Assembly (NCBI RefSeq): GCF_028281305.1
Contig: NZ_JANQKD010000108.1
Span: 62,001-126,000 of the forward strand
Source: Pelagibius sp.
Lineage (GTDB): Bacteria > Pseudomonadota > Alphaproteobacteria > Kiloniellales > Kiloniellaceae
Reading direction: 5' to 3'
Length of the DNA stretch: 64,000 nucleotides
Both the position numbers and the translations under genes were made by a program. Below the pieces are notes generated by a model. The model was given only the letters and a program-made list of their open reading frames with translations, was not told the origin of the DNA and did no database searches. Shown in pieces: positions 1-7,437 of the stretch (its first letter is position 1; each line of letters starts with the position of its first letter).

Positions 1-305
1 ACGACGGCGCCCTCGGCATCCCGCGTTTCCAGGTAGTAGACGTTTGGCGGCAAGGCCCGGTTGGCCAGCGCGCTCAGACCGCTGCGGTGAGCGTCGGCAT
101 AGCTGTCGACCAGAAGATAGAGGTCCGCGATCCGGCCTTCGAGGGTTTCGCGGCCAAGACAGGAGCCGTAGAACAGCGTTGCGGCCACAGCCCCGTGCCG
201 CTGCTTTGCGGCTTCGGCGATCGCGGCGATGGGCTGGGCGACAGAGGGGGCGACGGGGCGTTGAACCTCTGCCTGCAGCAGTGCCTCAAGCTCTCCGCTG
301 CTCAC
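1..305 (-). CDS. Tam41-like nucleotidyltransferase, partial (runs off left edge)
   Basis: Only the first 101 or so codons are in the window; the gene continues beyond base 1. I place the start at a GTG (303-305), 3 bp after the stop of the lipid kinase gene. Visible are FYGS at residues 45-48, DLYLLVD at 61-67 and LPPNVYYLE near 83-91. A G-S followed by acidic residues is the nucleotidyltransferase-fold signature, and the LPPNVYY-like segment recalls Tam41, the mitochondrial enzyme that makes CDP-diacylglycerol from phosphatidic acid. It is the third gene of an operon with a lipid kinase and a CDP-alcohol phosphatidyltransferase, which fits a role in activating a lipid phosphate with CTP. The family call is moderate because most of the protein is unseen. 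Confidence 0.6.
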   Translation of the reverse strand, partial: MSSGELEALLQAEVQRPVAPSVAQPIAAIAEAAKQRHGAVAATLFYGSCLGRETLEGRIADLYLLVDSYADAHRSGLSALANRALPPNVYYLETRDAEGAV

Positions 306-308
306 CGC

Positions 309-1331
309 TCAAACCCTCACGAAGCGGATTTGCTGGTCGGCGGCAAGCAGGACGGGGCACCCGGGCTCAGGCTCAAAGAGCTCGCCATCCAGGGTGAAGG
401 GGCAGTCCATGGCGAGCGAGACCCGGTTGGCCCGCCGGCTGAGATAGCTTGTTTCGGGCAGCTTGCGGTCTTCGCCGCCATAAAGCACGCGGCCGGCATA
501 GCGCAGGAGACGCTCGGGCGGGTAGGCGATACTCGTGAAGCGGAACTGTCCGTCGCCGCCGTCCCAGAACGGCCGGCTGCCCAACACAAGACGGTCCAGC
601 GTGGTCGCCAGGATCACCAGGCTGGTGAGATGTTCGGCTGGCTGGTTGTCGAAGGTGACGTCGATCCTGTCGCCGGAAAAGACCTTCCTGCCTGGACCGC
701 CCCTGCCTGGACCGGCGCTGGCCTCGGCATCGCCTTGCCGGGCGCCGCGGCCGCGCAGCAGCCAGTCGGCGAGGAGACCCGCCAGGGTAACGGCGGCGGC
801 GGTATCGGCCTTGACTTTGTAGGGATGGACTTTGGACCGGCAAGCGATGATGGCGCGATAGATGGCCGCGCCGCCAAAGAACATGCCGTACTGCGGGGGT
901 CTGCCGCGCGCGTTTTCAAGCCGCAGGATCTGCCGTTCCGCTGTGGTCCGGGCGATCTCCTCTTCGTCCGCGCTCTGCAGCAGTCTGCCGAGCTTCGCCA
1001 CACCCGCGCTCATGCTTCCGCGCAGGCCGACGTCGCCGGCGATCATGTTGGTCATGCCGCAGGGCAGCACCGCCAGGCGCGGCGGCTGCGCGTAAGGGCG
1101 GTCGCCGAAGAGAGCGGTCAGCACGGCCTGGATGGTGCCGTCTCCCCCCGCAACGGCCACGGTATCGATCTCTCTGCGGGCGAAGTCGGCCAGGATCTCG
1201 GGGATGTCGGCGACGGTCTCCAGCACCGCGTGGCGGGCGCCGGGTACTCCGGCGATGGCGGCGTCCAGCTTCTCGATGCCCCGCTTGTTCTTCTGGCTGC
1301 GCGGATTGGTGATGACGCCGAGGCTGCCCAT
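309..1331 (-). CDS. Diacylglycerol kinase-family lipid kinase (possible ceramide kinase)
   Basis: A 340-residue protein that probably phosphorylates a membrane lipid hydroxyl using ATP. NPRS (residues 9-12), GGDGT (62-66) and the LPCGMTN segment match the DAGK catalytic domain nucleotide loop; a C-terminal beta-sandwich-like half follows. The ATG at 1331 lies 2 bp after the stop of the phosphatidyltransferase gene, so the two are probably co-translated. A 15-bp duplication (687-716) writes a GPGR-rich doubled pentapeptide into a loop. DAGK-family enzymes in alphaproteobacteria include CpgB, the ceramide kinase of Caulobacter; the operon partners make that a reasonable alternative to diacylglycerol or sphingosine as substrate, but the substrate cannot be read from the sequence. 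Confidence 0.85.
   Translation of the reverse strand: MGSLGVITNPRSQKNKRGIEKLDAAIAGVPGARHAVLETVADIPEILADFARREIDTVAVAGGDGTIQAVLTALFGDRPYAQPPRLAVLPCGMTNMIAGDVGLRGSMSAGVAKLGRLLQSADEEEIARTTAERQILRLENARGRPPQYGMFFGGAAIYRAIIACRSKVHPYKVKADTAAAVTLAGLLADWLLRGRGARQGDAEASAGPGRGGPGRKVFSGDRIDVTFDNQPAEHLTSLVILATTLDRLVLGSRPFWDGGDGQFRFTSIAYPPERLLRYAGRVLYGGEDRKLPETSYLSRRANRVSLAMDCPFTLDGELFEPEPGCPVLLAADQQIRFVRV
687..716 (-). repeat. 15-bp tandem duplication in the lipid kinase gene
   Basis: Two 15-bp units, 687-701 and 702-716, differ only near the end (CCTGCCTGGACCGCC and CCTGCCTGGACCGGC). On the coding strand they give the doubled pentapeptide AGPGR-GGPGR in what looks like a surface loop. The reading frame is kept. 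Confidence 0.8.
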
Positions 1332-1333
1332 GG

Positions 1334-2605
1334 TCAGCGCGGCTCGGTCATCCAGGATCTCAGGCGCCCTCTGCCGCGCGCCGCCGCCATCGCTTGAAAG
1401 AGCTGCAGGACGTGGAGCAGCAGGCAGACCGCGGTCCAGACGGCAACGGCAATGAGGCCGAGATCGGGACGTCCCAGCACCGCAGCCAGGGTGAGCAGCA
1501 CGAGGTTGGGGTTGCGCCGGGCGGTGACCAGCCGAAACCAGGTATCGATGCGCCGCCAGATGTGGATTTCCAGGCCCAGGCGCCAGATGGCGATGCCCTC
1601 GATCACCCGTTGCAGGATGTAGCCCGCGACAATCACGGTGAGCGCGAGGGTCAGGGTCCCGCTGTCCAGTCCATGGGCACCCTGCTGCAGGCCCAGCCCC
1701 CAGGCGACGTACCAGAAGGGCGGATGGATGAGATCGATGGAATGGTCGAAGACATTGCCGAACTTCGACGAGCGCAGCGTGATGCGGGCAAGCTTGCCGT
1801 CGACGGTGTCGAGGAAGGTCATCAGCCAGGCGGCCAGCAATCCCGGCAGCCAGTTGCCCTCCCAGAACCAGTAGAAGGCCGCGATTACGGCGACAAGGCT
1901 GACCGCGGTGACCTGGTTGGGGGAGATGCCGAGGCGTGCGCAGAGCTTGGTGACGTAGAAGGCGGGACGCGGCCAGAGCCATTTGGTGACGAGATCCGTG
2001 GCGCCCTTGTAGGTGCCCATGAACATGCGCCACTCGGCTGCTGCGCGCGTTTCGCGGTCGGGCAGCAGGGCGTAGGGTTCTTCCCGCTTGCGCAGGGCCT
2101 CCCAGTACGACGCGCCCAGTTCGGCACTGCGGACCGGCCTCAGGCCCTCGGGAAGCGGCGTCCCCTGCGCGGACTGCAGAACGGCCGCGCCGGCCTCTGC
2201 CAGTCCGGCCGGGGCATGCACTGCCAGCGGCACCCCGGCAGGGTCCCCGTTGGACAGCAGCACGGCGCCGGGGGCGTTCAGCAAGGCTTTGACCAGCGGC
2301 GTGTCGATCACCGCATCGGCACGGACGAGGATGACCGCCTGGTCCTCTCCTGCGAGCGCGGAGTCCGGAACAAAGCAATCGATTCCCGCTGCGGCAAAGC
2401 TGCGCCGCAGCCGGTCTTCCGGGGTCGCGAACCAGATCTCAAGCGTGCCTTTGCCGATCAGGCAGGCCGTTCGCGGGGCTTCGGGCCCCTCCGTCCGGCT
2501 GGCGGAGGTCTCCTGGGCGGAGATCTCCTGGGCCGAGATCTCCTGGGCGGAGTGATCCTGGGCTGATTGATCCTGGGATGTCCCTGTTTCGGTTTCGGCG
2601 CGCAC
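1334..2605 (-). CDS. CDP-alcohol phosphatidyltransferase with degenerate N-terminal nucleotidyltransferase-like domain
   Basis: An integral membrane enzyme that should transfer a phosphoalcohol from a CDP-alcohol to a second alcohol with loss of CMP. The C-terminal half carries the family motif D-G-x2-A-R-x8-G-x3-D-x3-D (VDGKLAR followed by GNVFDHSID) among several hydrophobic helices. The N-terminal part of about 200 residues is soluble and resembles the inositol-phosphate cytidylyltransferase half of bifunctional archaeal enzymes, but I see no intact nucleotide-binding glycine loop, so it may be inactive. I favour a GTG start at 2605, which has an AAGAGAG ribosome site; a TTG at 2638 adds 11 residues. 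The extreme N-terminus is built from five copies of a 15-bp repeat. It is the first gene of the operon with the lipid kinase and the Tam41-like protein. Confidence 0.85.
   Translation of the reverse strand: MRAETETGTSQDQSAQDHSAQEISAQEISAQETSASRTEGPEAPRTACLIGKGTLEIWFATPEDRLRRSFAAAGIDCFVPDSALAGEDQAVILVRADAVIDTPLVKALLNAPGAVLLSNGDPAGVPLAVHAPAGLAEAGAAVLQSAQGTPLPEGLRPVRSAELGASYWEALRKREEPYALLPDRETRAAAEWRMFMGTYKGATDLVTKWLWPRPAFYVTKLCARLGISPNQVTAVSLVAVIAAFYWFWEGNWLPGLLAAWLMTFLDTVDGKLARITLRSSKFGNVFDHSIDLIHPPFWYVAWGLGLQQGAHGLDSGTLTLALTVIVAGYILQRVIEGIAIWRLGLEIHIWRRIDTWFRLVTARRNPNLVLLTLAAVLGRPDLGLIAVAVWTAVCLLLHVLQLFQAMAAARGRGRLRSWMTEPR
2503..2577 (-). repeat. Five-unit 15-bp tandem repeat at the phosphatidyltransferase N-terminus
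   Basis: Five consecutive 15-bp units (2503-2517, 2518-2532, 2533-2547, 2548-2562, 2563-2577), each ending in TCCTGGG. On the coding strand they read as pentapeptides AQETS, AQEIS, AQEIS, AQDHS and SQDQS. The two central units differ from each other at a single base; the outer units are more diverged. Confidence 0.85.
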
Positions 2606-2710
2606 CTGGGCTCTCTTTTTTGAAGTCCGCCCTGGCAAAGTGTGGGGCGAAGTCCGCGGCGACCTCCGGGACGGGGCCCGTCAAACCTGCGGGGAACGGC
2701 TGAAGCGCCC

Positions 2711-2739
2711 CATTTGGCGAACGGACCCCGGCTTGTCAA
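2711..2739 (-). promoter_or_regulatory. Candidate sigma-70 promoter for the phosphatidyltransferase operon
   Basis: On the minus strand a perfect TTGACA (2739-2734) lies about 100 bp ahead of the gene start. The -10 is weak (CCAAAT or CAAATG at 2717-2711), so only the -35 is convincing. Confidence 0.3.
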
Positions 2740-2741
2740 GG

Positions 2742-2762
2742 CCGGCTGCGCAGCGCAGCCGG
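2742..2762 (-). terminator. Candidate terminator hairpin after lptG
   Basis: A perfect 10-bp inverted repeat, CCGGCTGCGC and GCGCAGCCGG, separated by one base, starting 24 bp downstream of the LptG stop codon. No T-run follows on the minus strand, so termination might need Rho or the hairpin could protect the 3' end. Confidence 0.4.
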
Positions 2763-2785
2763 TAGAAAGGGCTGAGGGGGCCGGC

Positions 2786-3871
2786 CTAGGTGGGGCGGTG
2801 CTTCAACTCGTGCCAGTAGGCGACACTGGCGGCGACCGCGCCGAAGATCGCCAGGGGTGCGATGCTGGCAAGCAGCGGCGGCAGCAGCCCGACCTCACCC
2901 ATTGCAAGGGTGATTCCGTTGAATATGAAAAAAGAGAAACCGACAGCAATACCGCCGATGAGGAGGAGGCCCAGCCGCCCGGAGCGTTGCGACTGTTGGG
3001 CAAGGAACACGCTGAGGCAGAGCATCAGGAAGGGAATCAGGCAATCTGCCAGCTTGGCATAATGCCAGGTCTCGTAGAGGTAGGGGGCCCATGTGCTGCC
3101 GCCTCTGCCGTCGACGAAGCGCTGCGTCTCGTAGAAAGAAAGGTCCCTCGGGTGCGCCAGCAGATGCTGCAGGTTGGCGGCCTGAAGGTCGATCGGCCAG
3201 GTCCGCTGGGCTTCAAAGGTTGGCCGGCCTCCTGCCGCCGGAACCGTCGTGACGCCGAAGAGTTGCCACAGGCCGTCGCGGTACTCGGCGTGGCGCACGT
3301 CGACGCGTGCCAGCAGCCTTCCCTCTGCGCTGCGCTCGAAGAGCGTAAAGTCGCGGAGCCCCTCGGCATCGATGTTCTCGGCGGGAATCCGGACAATGTC
3401 GTCGCCGACATGGATCCAGGTCATGCCGCTGCTGTCCTGCAGCGTCGGCCGGCTGTTGTCCTCGGCGACGCCCCATTCCTGAAGCGCCTGGACACTGGGT
3501 GGCACGAGTTCGTTGTCGACGACGAACTGCAGGCCGCCGAGCACGATGGCCAGGGGAATCAGGCGCCCCACCAGACCGAACTGCGAGACGCCGGAGTTCC
3601 AGATCGCCGTCAGTTCGCCGTGCCGGATGAGAAGCGTCAGGGTAAGGAGGCCGGCCAGCAGCGTTGCGATCTTTATCAGGTCCGAAACGATGGTCGGCGA
3701 ACGCAGCATGACGTAACGCGCCAGCGCCGCCGTTCCGCCGTCGTCATGAGCCATGACGCCCCTGGCATTGGCCATCAGATCGAGGCCCATCAGAAACGCA
3801 CCCATGCCGAACAGCAGGAGGGCAAATCGCGCGACGAACAGCCGCGTCACATATCGGGTGAGAACCCTCAT
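2786..3871 (-). CDS. lptG: LPS export ABC transporter permease LptG
   Basis: A 361-residue inner-membrane subunit of the LptB2FG transporter, which extracts lipopolysaccharide from the inner membrane and passes it to LptC and LptA. It has the family layout: an N-terminal pair of transmembrane helices beginning MRVLTRYVTRLFVARF, a periplasmic beta-jellyroll of about 170 residues, then three to four C-terminal helices. The length is normal for LptG. The ATG at 3871 overlaps the LptF stop by 4 bp (ATGA), showing translational coupling. A longer reading frame upstream runs through the lptF 3' repeat and is not credible as protein. LptB is not in the window. Confidence 0.93.
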   Translation of the reverse strand: MRVLTRYVTRLFVARFALLLFGMGAFLMGLDLMANARGVMAHDDGGTAALARYVMLRSPTIVSDLIKIATLLAGLLTLTLLIRHGELTAIWNSGVSQFGLVGRLIPLAIVLGGLQFVVDNELVPPSVQALQEWGVAEDNSRPTLQDSSGMTWIHVGDDIVRIPAENIDAEGLRDFTLFERSAEGRLLARVDVRHAEYRDGLWQLFGVTTVPAAGGRPTFEAQRTWPIDLQAANLQHLLAHPRDLSFYETQRFVDGRGGSTWAPYLYETWHYAKLADCLIPFLMLCLSVFLAQQSQRSGRLGLLLIGGIAVGFSFFIFNGITLAMGEVGLLPPLLASIAPLAIFGAVAASVAYWHELKHRPT

Positions 3872-5175
3872 TCCGTAGACGCCTGGCCCGTAGACGCCTG
3901 GCCCGTAGACGCCTGGCGCTTGGCGTCGCCGCCGGGCCGCATGGACTGCAGGATCGCCTTGACCAGCTCGGCCGGCGAGGGCCAGGCGGCCCCCCGGGTC
4001 ACCACGTAGGCGCGCCGATAAAACAGGAAAACGCTGACGGCGACGATCAGGAGAAAAGGCAGCCACTGTCCGACAAGCGCGCTCACATGGCCGACCGAGG
4101 AAATCGACTTGCCGATGCTGAGTGCCTGGTTGTAGACGATCAGAAGAAACAGACCCGCCGCGATCCCGTAACCCTGGTGGCTTCTTCGCGGCCCGATGGC
4201 AAGGGCAACCGCGAGGAAGGGCAGAAAGGTCAGCGAGAAGGTGCGCACCAGCCGGTCGTGAAACTCGGCCAGCATCTGATCGCTGGTTACATCAGGCGGG
4301 GGTGTCGCGCGGTACTGCCAGAGCTCCAGCAAGGTCAGCTCGCGTTCGTCCTCGCCGCGCGGGCGAAAGGCCTCTTGACCGACCAGATTGGTTGGCAGCT
4401 GCAGACGGCCGAAGTTCAGGACCCCGACCTTCCGGCCCTCTTCCGCTGTGCTGTCCGCTGAATCGCGTTCTGCCGTATCGCGTTCTGCCGTATCGCGGTC
4501 GGCCCCGGCGTCGGGGTCAGCCGCCGGCCCGGCCTCCAGGCGCACGCCGTTCGACAGAACAAGGGTTGAGCCGCCGGTCGTCTCGGAGATCACCAGCCGG
4601 CCGCGCTCCGCGGTCATGGTGATGCTGTTTCCGTCTTCGTCTTCTTCGTAAAGGAAGACGCCGCTGAACTCGCGGCTGCCGCGGCGTACGCCGTTGGCCA
4701 TGAAGGTGGTGCCGTTCGCCTCCATGAAGGTGCGGGGCTGCAGGTAGGTGTTCACCGCCTGCTCCGCGACCTCATGGATCAGCGCGCGGTAGGTGTAGCG
4801 GGCATAGGGCTGGCCGAGCGTGAAGTTCACCGCCGAGACGGCGGTGAGGACCAGCGCCAGGATCATCACGGGCCGCAGAAGCTGCGGCAGACCGATGCCT
4901 GCCGACCCCAGTGCATCGAGCTCCCGGGCGTGGTGCAGGCGGCTGAATGCGAGAAAAACGCCGAGAAAAAAGGCCGCCGGGAGCGCCAGCGCCATGTAAT
5001 GCGGGACGAGAAAGGCCAGCATCTGCAGCAGCACGGTCAGGCCGCCGTCGGAATCGAGCACCATGTCCAAGAGGCGCAGCATCCGCTCGGTCAGCAGCAC
5101 GAGCAGAGCGATGCCGACGGTCACCACCAGCGGCATCATGGTCTGCCTCAGAAGATAGCTGCTGATCGTCGGCAC
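3868..5175 (-). CDS. lptF: LPS export ABC transporter permease LptF
   Basis: A 435-residue partner of LptG in the lipopolysaccharide transporter. It begins at a GTG with a GGAG-type ribosome site; residues 1-110 hold three hydrophobic helices, a periplasmic jellyroll follows, and three helices lie near the C-terminus. It is longer than usual (LptF is normally about 360-400 residues), and the excess is explained by two insertions of 15-bp tandem repeats: one in the periplasmic domain (TAERD-type pentapeptides) and one forming the last 15 residues (QASTG units). The stop overlaps the lptG ATG. Confidence 0.92.
   Translation of the reverse strand: MPTISSYLLRQTMMPLVVTVGIALLVLLTERMLRLLDMVLDSDGGLTVLLQMLAFLVPHYMALALPAAFFLGVFLAFSRLHHARELDALGSAGIGLPQLLRPVMILALVLTAVSAVNFTLGQPYARYTYRALIHEVAEQAVNTYLQPRTFMEANGTTFMANGVRRGSREFSGVFLYEEDEDGNSITMTAERGRLVISETTGGSTLVLSNGVRLEAGPAADPDAGADRDTAERDTAERDSADSTAEEGRKVGVLNFGRLQLPTNLVGQEAFRPRGEDERELTLLELWQYRATPPPDVTSDQMLAEFHDRLVRTFSLTFLPFLAVALAIGPRRSHQGYGIAAGLFLLIVYNQALSIGKSISSVGHVSALVGQWLPFLLIVAVSVFLFYRRAYVVTRGAAWPSPAELVKAILQSMRPGGDAKRQASTGQASTGQASTE
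3873..3917 (-). repeat. Three perfect 15-bp tandem repeats at the lptF 3' end
   Basis: CCGTAGACGCCTGGC is repeated three times without mismatch (3873-3887, 3888-3902, 3903-3917). In lptF it encodes the terminal QASTG-QASTG-QASTE. It ends just before the lptG start codon. Confidence 0.92.
4448..4500 (-). repeat. 15-bp tandem repeat inside the LptF periplasmic domain
   Basis: Two perfect units TCGCGTTCTGCCGTA (4463-4477, 4478-4492) flanked by degenerate units on both sides. They encode the charged string DTAERDTAERDSA in the middle of the predicted periplasmic domain, probably a flexible loop. Confidence 0.85.
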
Positions 5176-5221
5176 TCTGGGCTCCGCTTTCCGTCTGCCT
5201 CTTTCGGCCCGCCTTCGGCCG

Positions 5222-5650
5222 TCAGGCTGCCGAACCCGGCCAGGCGGCCTTCACAGCTTCACCGAGCTGCGCCAGGGCGGCCGCATCCGGCGTAACCCCG
5301 GACGACAGGTCTGGGGCTGCGGGCCAGCCGGCATCCGGATAGATCGTTCCGGCGAACTCCTGGCCGCTGTCATAGCGCGGAAGCACGTGAAAGTGGACGT
5401 CCGGATCGACCATCATGAGCATGAGATAGTTGATCTTCTGATAGGGGCGGAACGCGCGCAGCCCGGTTTCGATGTCCCTGACGGCCTGCTGAAGCTCGCC
5501 ATAGGCCTCTGCGCTGATCTCGCTGAACGCCCCGGCCTCGTCCTTGCAGGCCAGCACCAGGGCGCCCAGGGTTGCCTGATGGGGACGCAGCAGCACCACC
5601 CAGTGCCCGTACTCCCGGATCAGGGAACCGGGATAGCCGAACTTTTGCAT
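5222..5650 (-). CDS. HIT-family nucleotide hydrolase/transferase
   Basis: A 142-residue histidine-triad protein, predicted to hydrolyse or transfer nucleoside monophosphates. The triad region reads DPDVHFHVLPRY: compared with the usual H-x-H-x-H, the first His is Asp while the nucleophilic and last His are kept. The segment INYLMLMMVDPDVHFHVLPR is typical of a small proteobacterial HIT subgroup. I choose the ATG at 5650 (MQKFGYPGSLI) over one 15 codons upstream because the upstream stretch overlaps a TTGACA promoter element on the other strand. The gene is 46 bp downstream of lptF on the opposite side, same strand, with a short gap. Confidence 0.85.
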   Translation of the reverse strand: MQKFGYPGSLIREYGHWVVLLRPHQATLGALVLACKDEAGAFSEISAEAYGELQQAVRDIETGLRAFRPYQKINYLMLMMVDPDVHFHVLPRYDSGQEFAGTIYPDAGWPAAPDLSSGVTPDAAALAQLGEAVKAAWPGSAA

Positions 5651-5682
5651 GGTCGCATTGGGCCGGAGGGTTTGGGGTCCGC

Positions 5683-5711
5683 TTGACAAAGTCACGACAG
5701 GGTCATACCTC
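5683..5711 (+). promoter_or_regulatory. Candidate promoter for the DUF2141 gene
   Basis: Perfect TTGACA at 5683-5688, a 17-bp spacer and TACCTC at 5706-5711 (only partly like TATAAT). It lies about 120 bp before the DUF2141 start and between divergent genes. Confidence 0.4.
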
Positions 5712-5833
5712 GCTGGGGCTGAAGCGCCCGACGGCGGCTGCTTTGCATGGGGATGTTCCCGCCATCGCAGCCGTACTAGTGAAAGCCGCCGGGAGCCTGG
5801 CGGCGTTTTGCTGCCGGACGATAAGGAGATGTG

Positions 5834-6358
5834 ATGATCATTTCCCGGATCTCAACCTTGAAACGGGCCAGCTTGAAACAGGCCAGCTTGGGGCTGGCCG
5901 CAATTCTCGGCCTGGGCGTGCTTGCCATGGGGATCGCGCAAGGCGACGCGATCGCTGCCGAGCAGGCGGCCTGCACGGCGGAAGAGGGCGCGCAGATTGA
6001 GGTCAAAGTCGAAAATGTGCGCAATTCCAAAGGGTTGATAACAGCGGTCTTGTACGGCGATGACCCGGAAGGCTTCCTGAAGCGGGGGCAGCGGCTTGAC
6101 CGCATAAGGGTCGAGGCCAATGAGGGCGAGACGCTGCTGTGCCTTAAGGCCCCGGCCGAGGGCCGTTACTCGATCGCACTCTATCACGATGAGAACGGCA
6201 ACAAAGAGTTCGATCGGAATTTCCTCGGCATTCCTTCGGAAGGCTACGGCTTCTCGAACAATCCGGGGTTCCGCTTCGGCAAGCCGGAGCAGGAGGAAAC
6301 CCTGTTTTCGGTCAACGGAAGCACCACCAAGGTGAGCATCTCCGTACTCTATCTGTAG
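5834..6358 (+). CDS. Secreted DUF2141 protein
   Basis: A 174-residue exported protein of unknown function. A signal peptide (hydrophobic core around residues 20-40, likely cleavage near AIAAEQA) is followed by the DUF2141 beta-sandwich, with the hallmark segments VRNSKGLITAVLYGD, LYHDENGNKEFDRNFLGIPSEGYGFSNN and a closing beta strand ISVLYL. AAGGAG at 5823-5828 is 5 bp before the ATG at 5834; a GTG at 5831 is also possible. The positively charged n-region carries a 15-bp duplication (LKRAS-LKQAS). It is a single gene flanked by a divergent HIT gene and a convergent phosphoesterase. Confidence 0.85.
   Translation: MIISRISTLKRASLKQASLGLAAILGLGVLAMGIAQGDAIAAEQAACTAEEGAQIEVKVENVRNSKGLITAVLYGDDPEGFLKRGQRLDRIRVEANEGETLLCLKAPAEGRYSIALYHDENGNKEFDRNFLGIPSEGYGFSNNPGFRFGKPEQEETLFSVNGSTTKVSISVLYL
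5858..5887 (+). repeat. 15-bp duplication in the DUF2141 signal peptide
   Basis: TTGAAACGGGCCAGC (5858-5872) and TTGAAACAGGCCAGC (5873-5887) differ by one base and encode LKRAS-LKQAS in the n-region of the signal peptide. A further decayed copy may follow (TTGGGGCTGGCC). Confidence 0.8.
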
Positions 6359-6371
6359 GGTCCTCCGGACC
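6359..6371. terminator. Small bidirectional terminator candidate
   Basis: GGTCC-TCC-GGACC hairpin immediately after the DUF2141 stop, in the 21-bp gap to the convergent phosphoesterase gene. The stem is only 5 bp. Confidence 0.35.
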
Positions 6372-6379
6372 TTAGGCCT

Positions 6380-7324
6380 TTACAGACTGTAGCGCCGGGT
6401 CTCGGAGAACCGCCCGCCGGCCGGGTCGAAGCCGCGGGCGGTCACATCGATGCGCCAGCGCTTTGCGTCTTGCGCAATGGTGTAGAGCTGATAGTGCGCC
6501 TGCGGCTTCTTGCCGCTGCTGGCCGCCGAGGCTGAAGGCACGCCCAGAACCGGCACGGGGCCCTCCGCACCGTCGATGGTCTGCTTGCCGAAGGTGTGAT
6601 CGTGGCCATGCAGCACCAACTCGGCACCGCGTTCGGCGATCACCTTGCGGAAGGGCTCGGCATCGATCAGGCGCTTGCGCCGGGCGATGCCCTCCAGGCT
6701 CGGCGGATGATGAAGCAGCACGACCCGGAACCAGCCTTCCCGTCCCAGGCGCTCCAGGGCGTCGCTGAGGCGCGCCAGCTGGGCTTCGCCGAGGGTGCCG
6801 TGCGCGCAGAACAGCGGCGTCGGCTGGGCTGAGCTGAGGCCCAGGATGGCCGCCGGGCCGCGGTACCGCACGAAGGGAAAGGCGTCGGGCCCGGTTTTCT
6901 GAGGGTTGGGCGATGGACCGGGCCGGGCGGCGCCGTTTATGGGTTCGCTGCCGGTCGGATCTCCCGTCATGAAGGCCTGCCACTTGCCGAGAGAGGCCTC
7001 CCAGGGAACCGCCACGTAGGCATCGTGGTTGCCGGGGATGACGGTGACCTGCTCGGCGCTGCCCAGGCTGTGCAGCCATTCCCCGACCTGGGAAAACTCC
7101 TGCTCCAGGGCGATGTTGGTCAGGTCGCCGGTGATGACCAGGTGGTCGGCCCCGGTGGTCGCCAGATCCGCGGCCAGGGCGGCCAGCACCTCCGGGCGGT
7201 GCATCGCCCGGCGCTTGCGCAGCCACGAGAGATAGCCGAAGAAGCGCTTGTTCAGGATGTCCGCCGGCCGCACCGCGGGCAGCGGGCCGAGATGCGGGTC
7301 GGAGAGATGGGCGAGGGTAAACAC
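6380..7324 (-). CDS. Calcineurin-like metallophosphoesterase
   Basis: A 314-residue cytosolic metal-dependent phosphoesterase. Metal-binding motifs appear in the normal order: DPH near the N-terminus (LSDPHLG), GD (VITGDLTN), GNHD (IPGNHDAY), an H in LLHHPPS and the closing HGHDH (LHGHDHTFG). It starts at a GTG (7324) preceded by GAAG. The substrate is unknown; relatives act on UDP-diacylglucosamine (LpxH), cyclic nucleotides or phospholipid head groups. The location amid lipid genes hints at a lipid-linked or nucleotide substrate, but that is inference. It is divergent from the cytidylyltransferase-like gene. Confidence 0.85.
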   Translation of the reverse strand: MFTLAHLSDPHLGPLPAVRPADILNKRFFGYLSWLRKRRAMHRPEVLAALAADLATTGADHLVITGDLTNIALEQEFSQVGEWLHSLGSAEQVTVIPGNHDAYVAVPWEASLGKWQAFMTGDPTGSEPINGAARPGPSPNPQKTGPDAFPFVRYRGPAAILGLSSAQPTPLFCAHGTLGEAQLARLSDALERLGREGWFRVVLLHHPPSLEGIARRKRLIDAEPFRKVIAERGAELVLHGHDHTFGKQTIDGAEGPVPVLGVPSASAASSGKKPQAHYQLYTIAQDAKRWRIDVTARGFDPAGGRFSETRRYSL

Positions 7325-7437
7325 CTGTTTCTTCGCAGGCCCTATCGGCAGCTCGAAGGTTGACGTTTCTGCGGGAACATGTGATCAAAATGCCCCTCAG
7401 GGTCAAAGGTAAAATCGCCTAAGGGGTTCTTTCTGCA

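Noticed and set aside
87-1397. Long plus-strand frames opposite the lipid kinase, phosphatidyltransferase and LptFG genes
   Set aside because: Antisense to well-supported minus-strand genes with clear domain motifs; composition typical of GC-rich shadow frames.
2503-2577. CRISPR-like array
   Set aside because: The units are contiguous 15-mers without spacers and are in frame within a gene.
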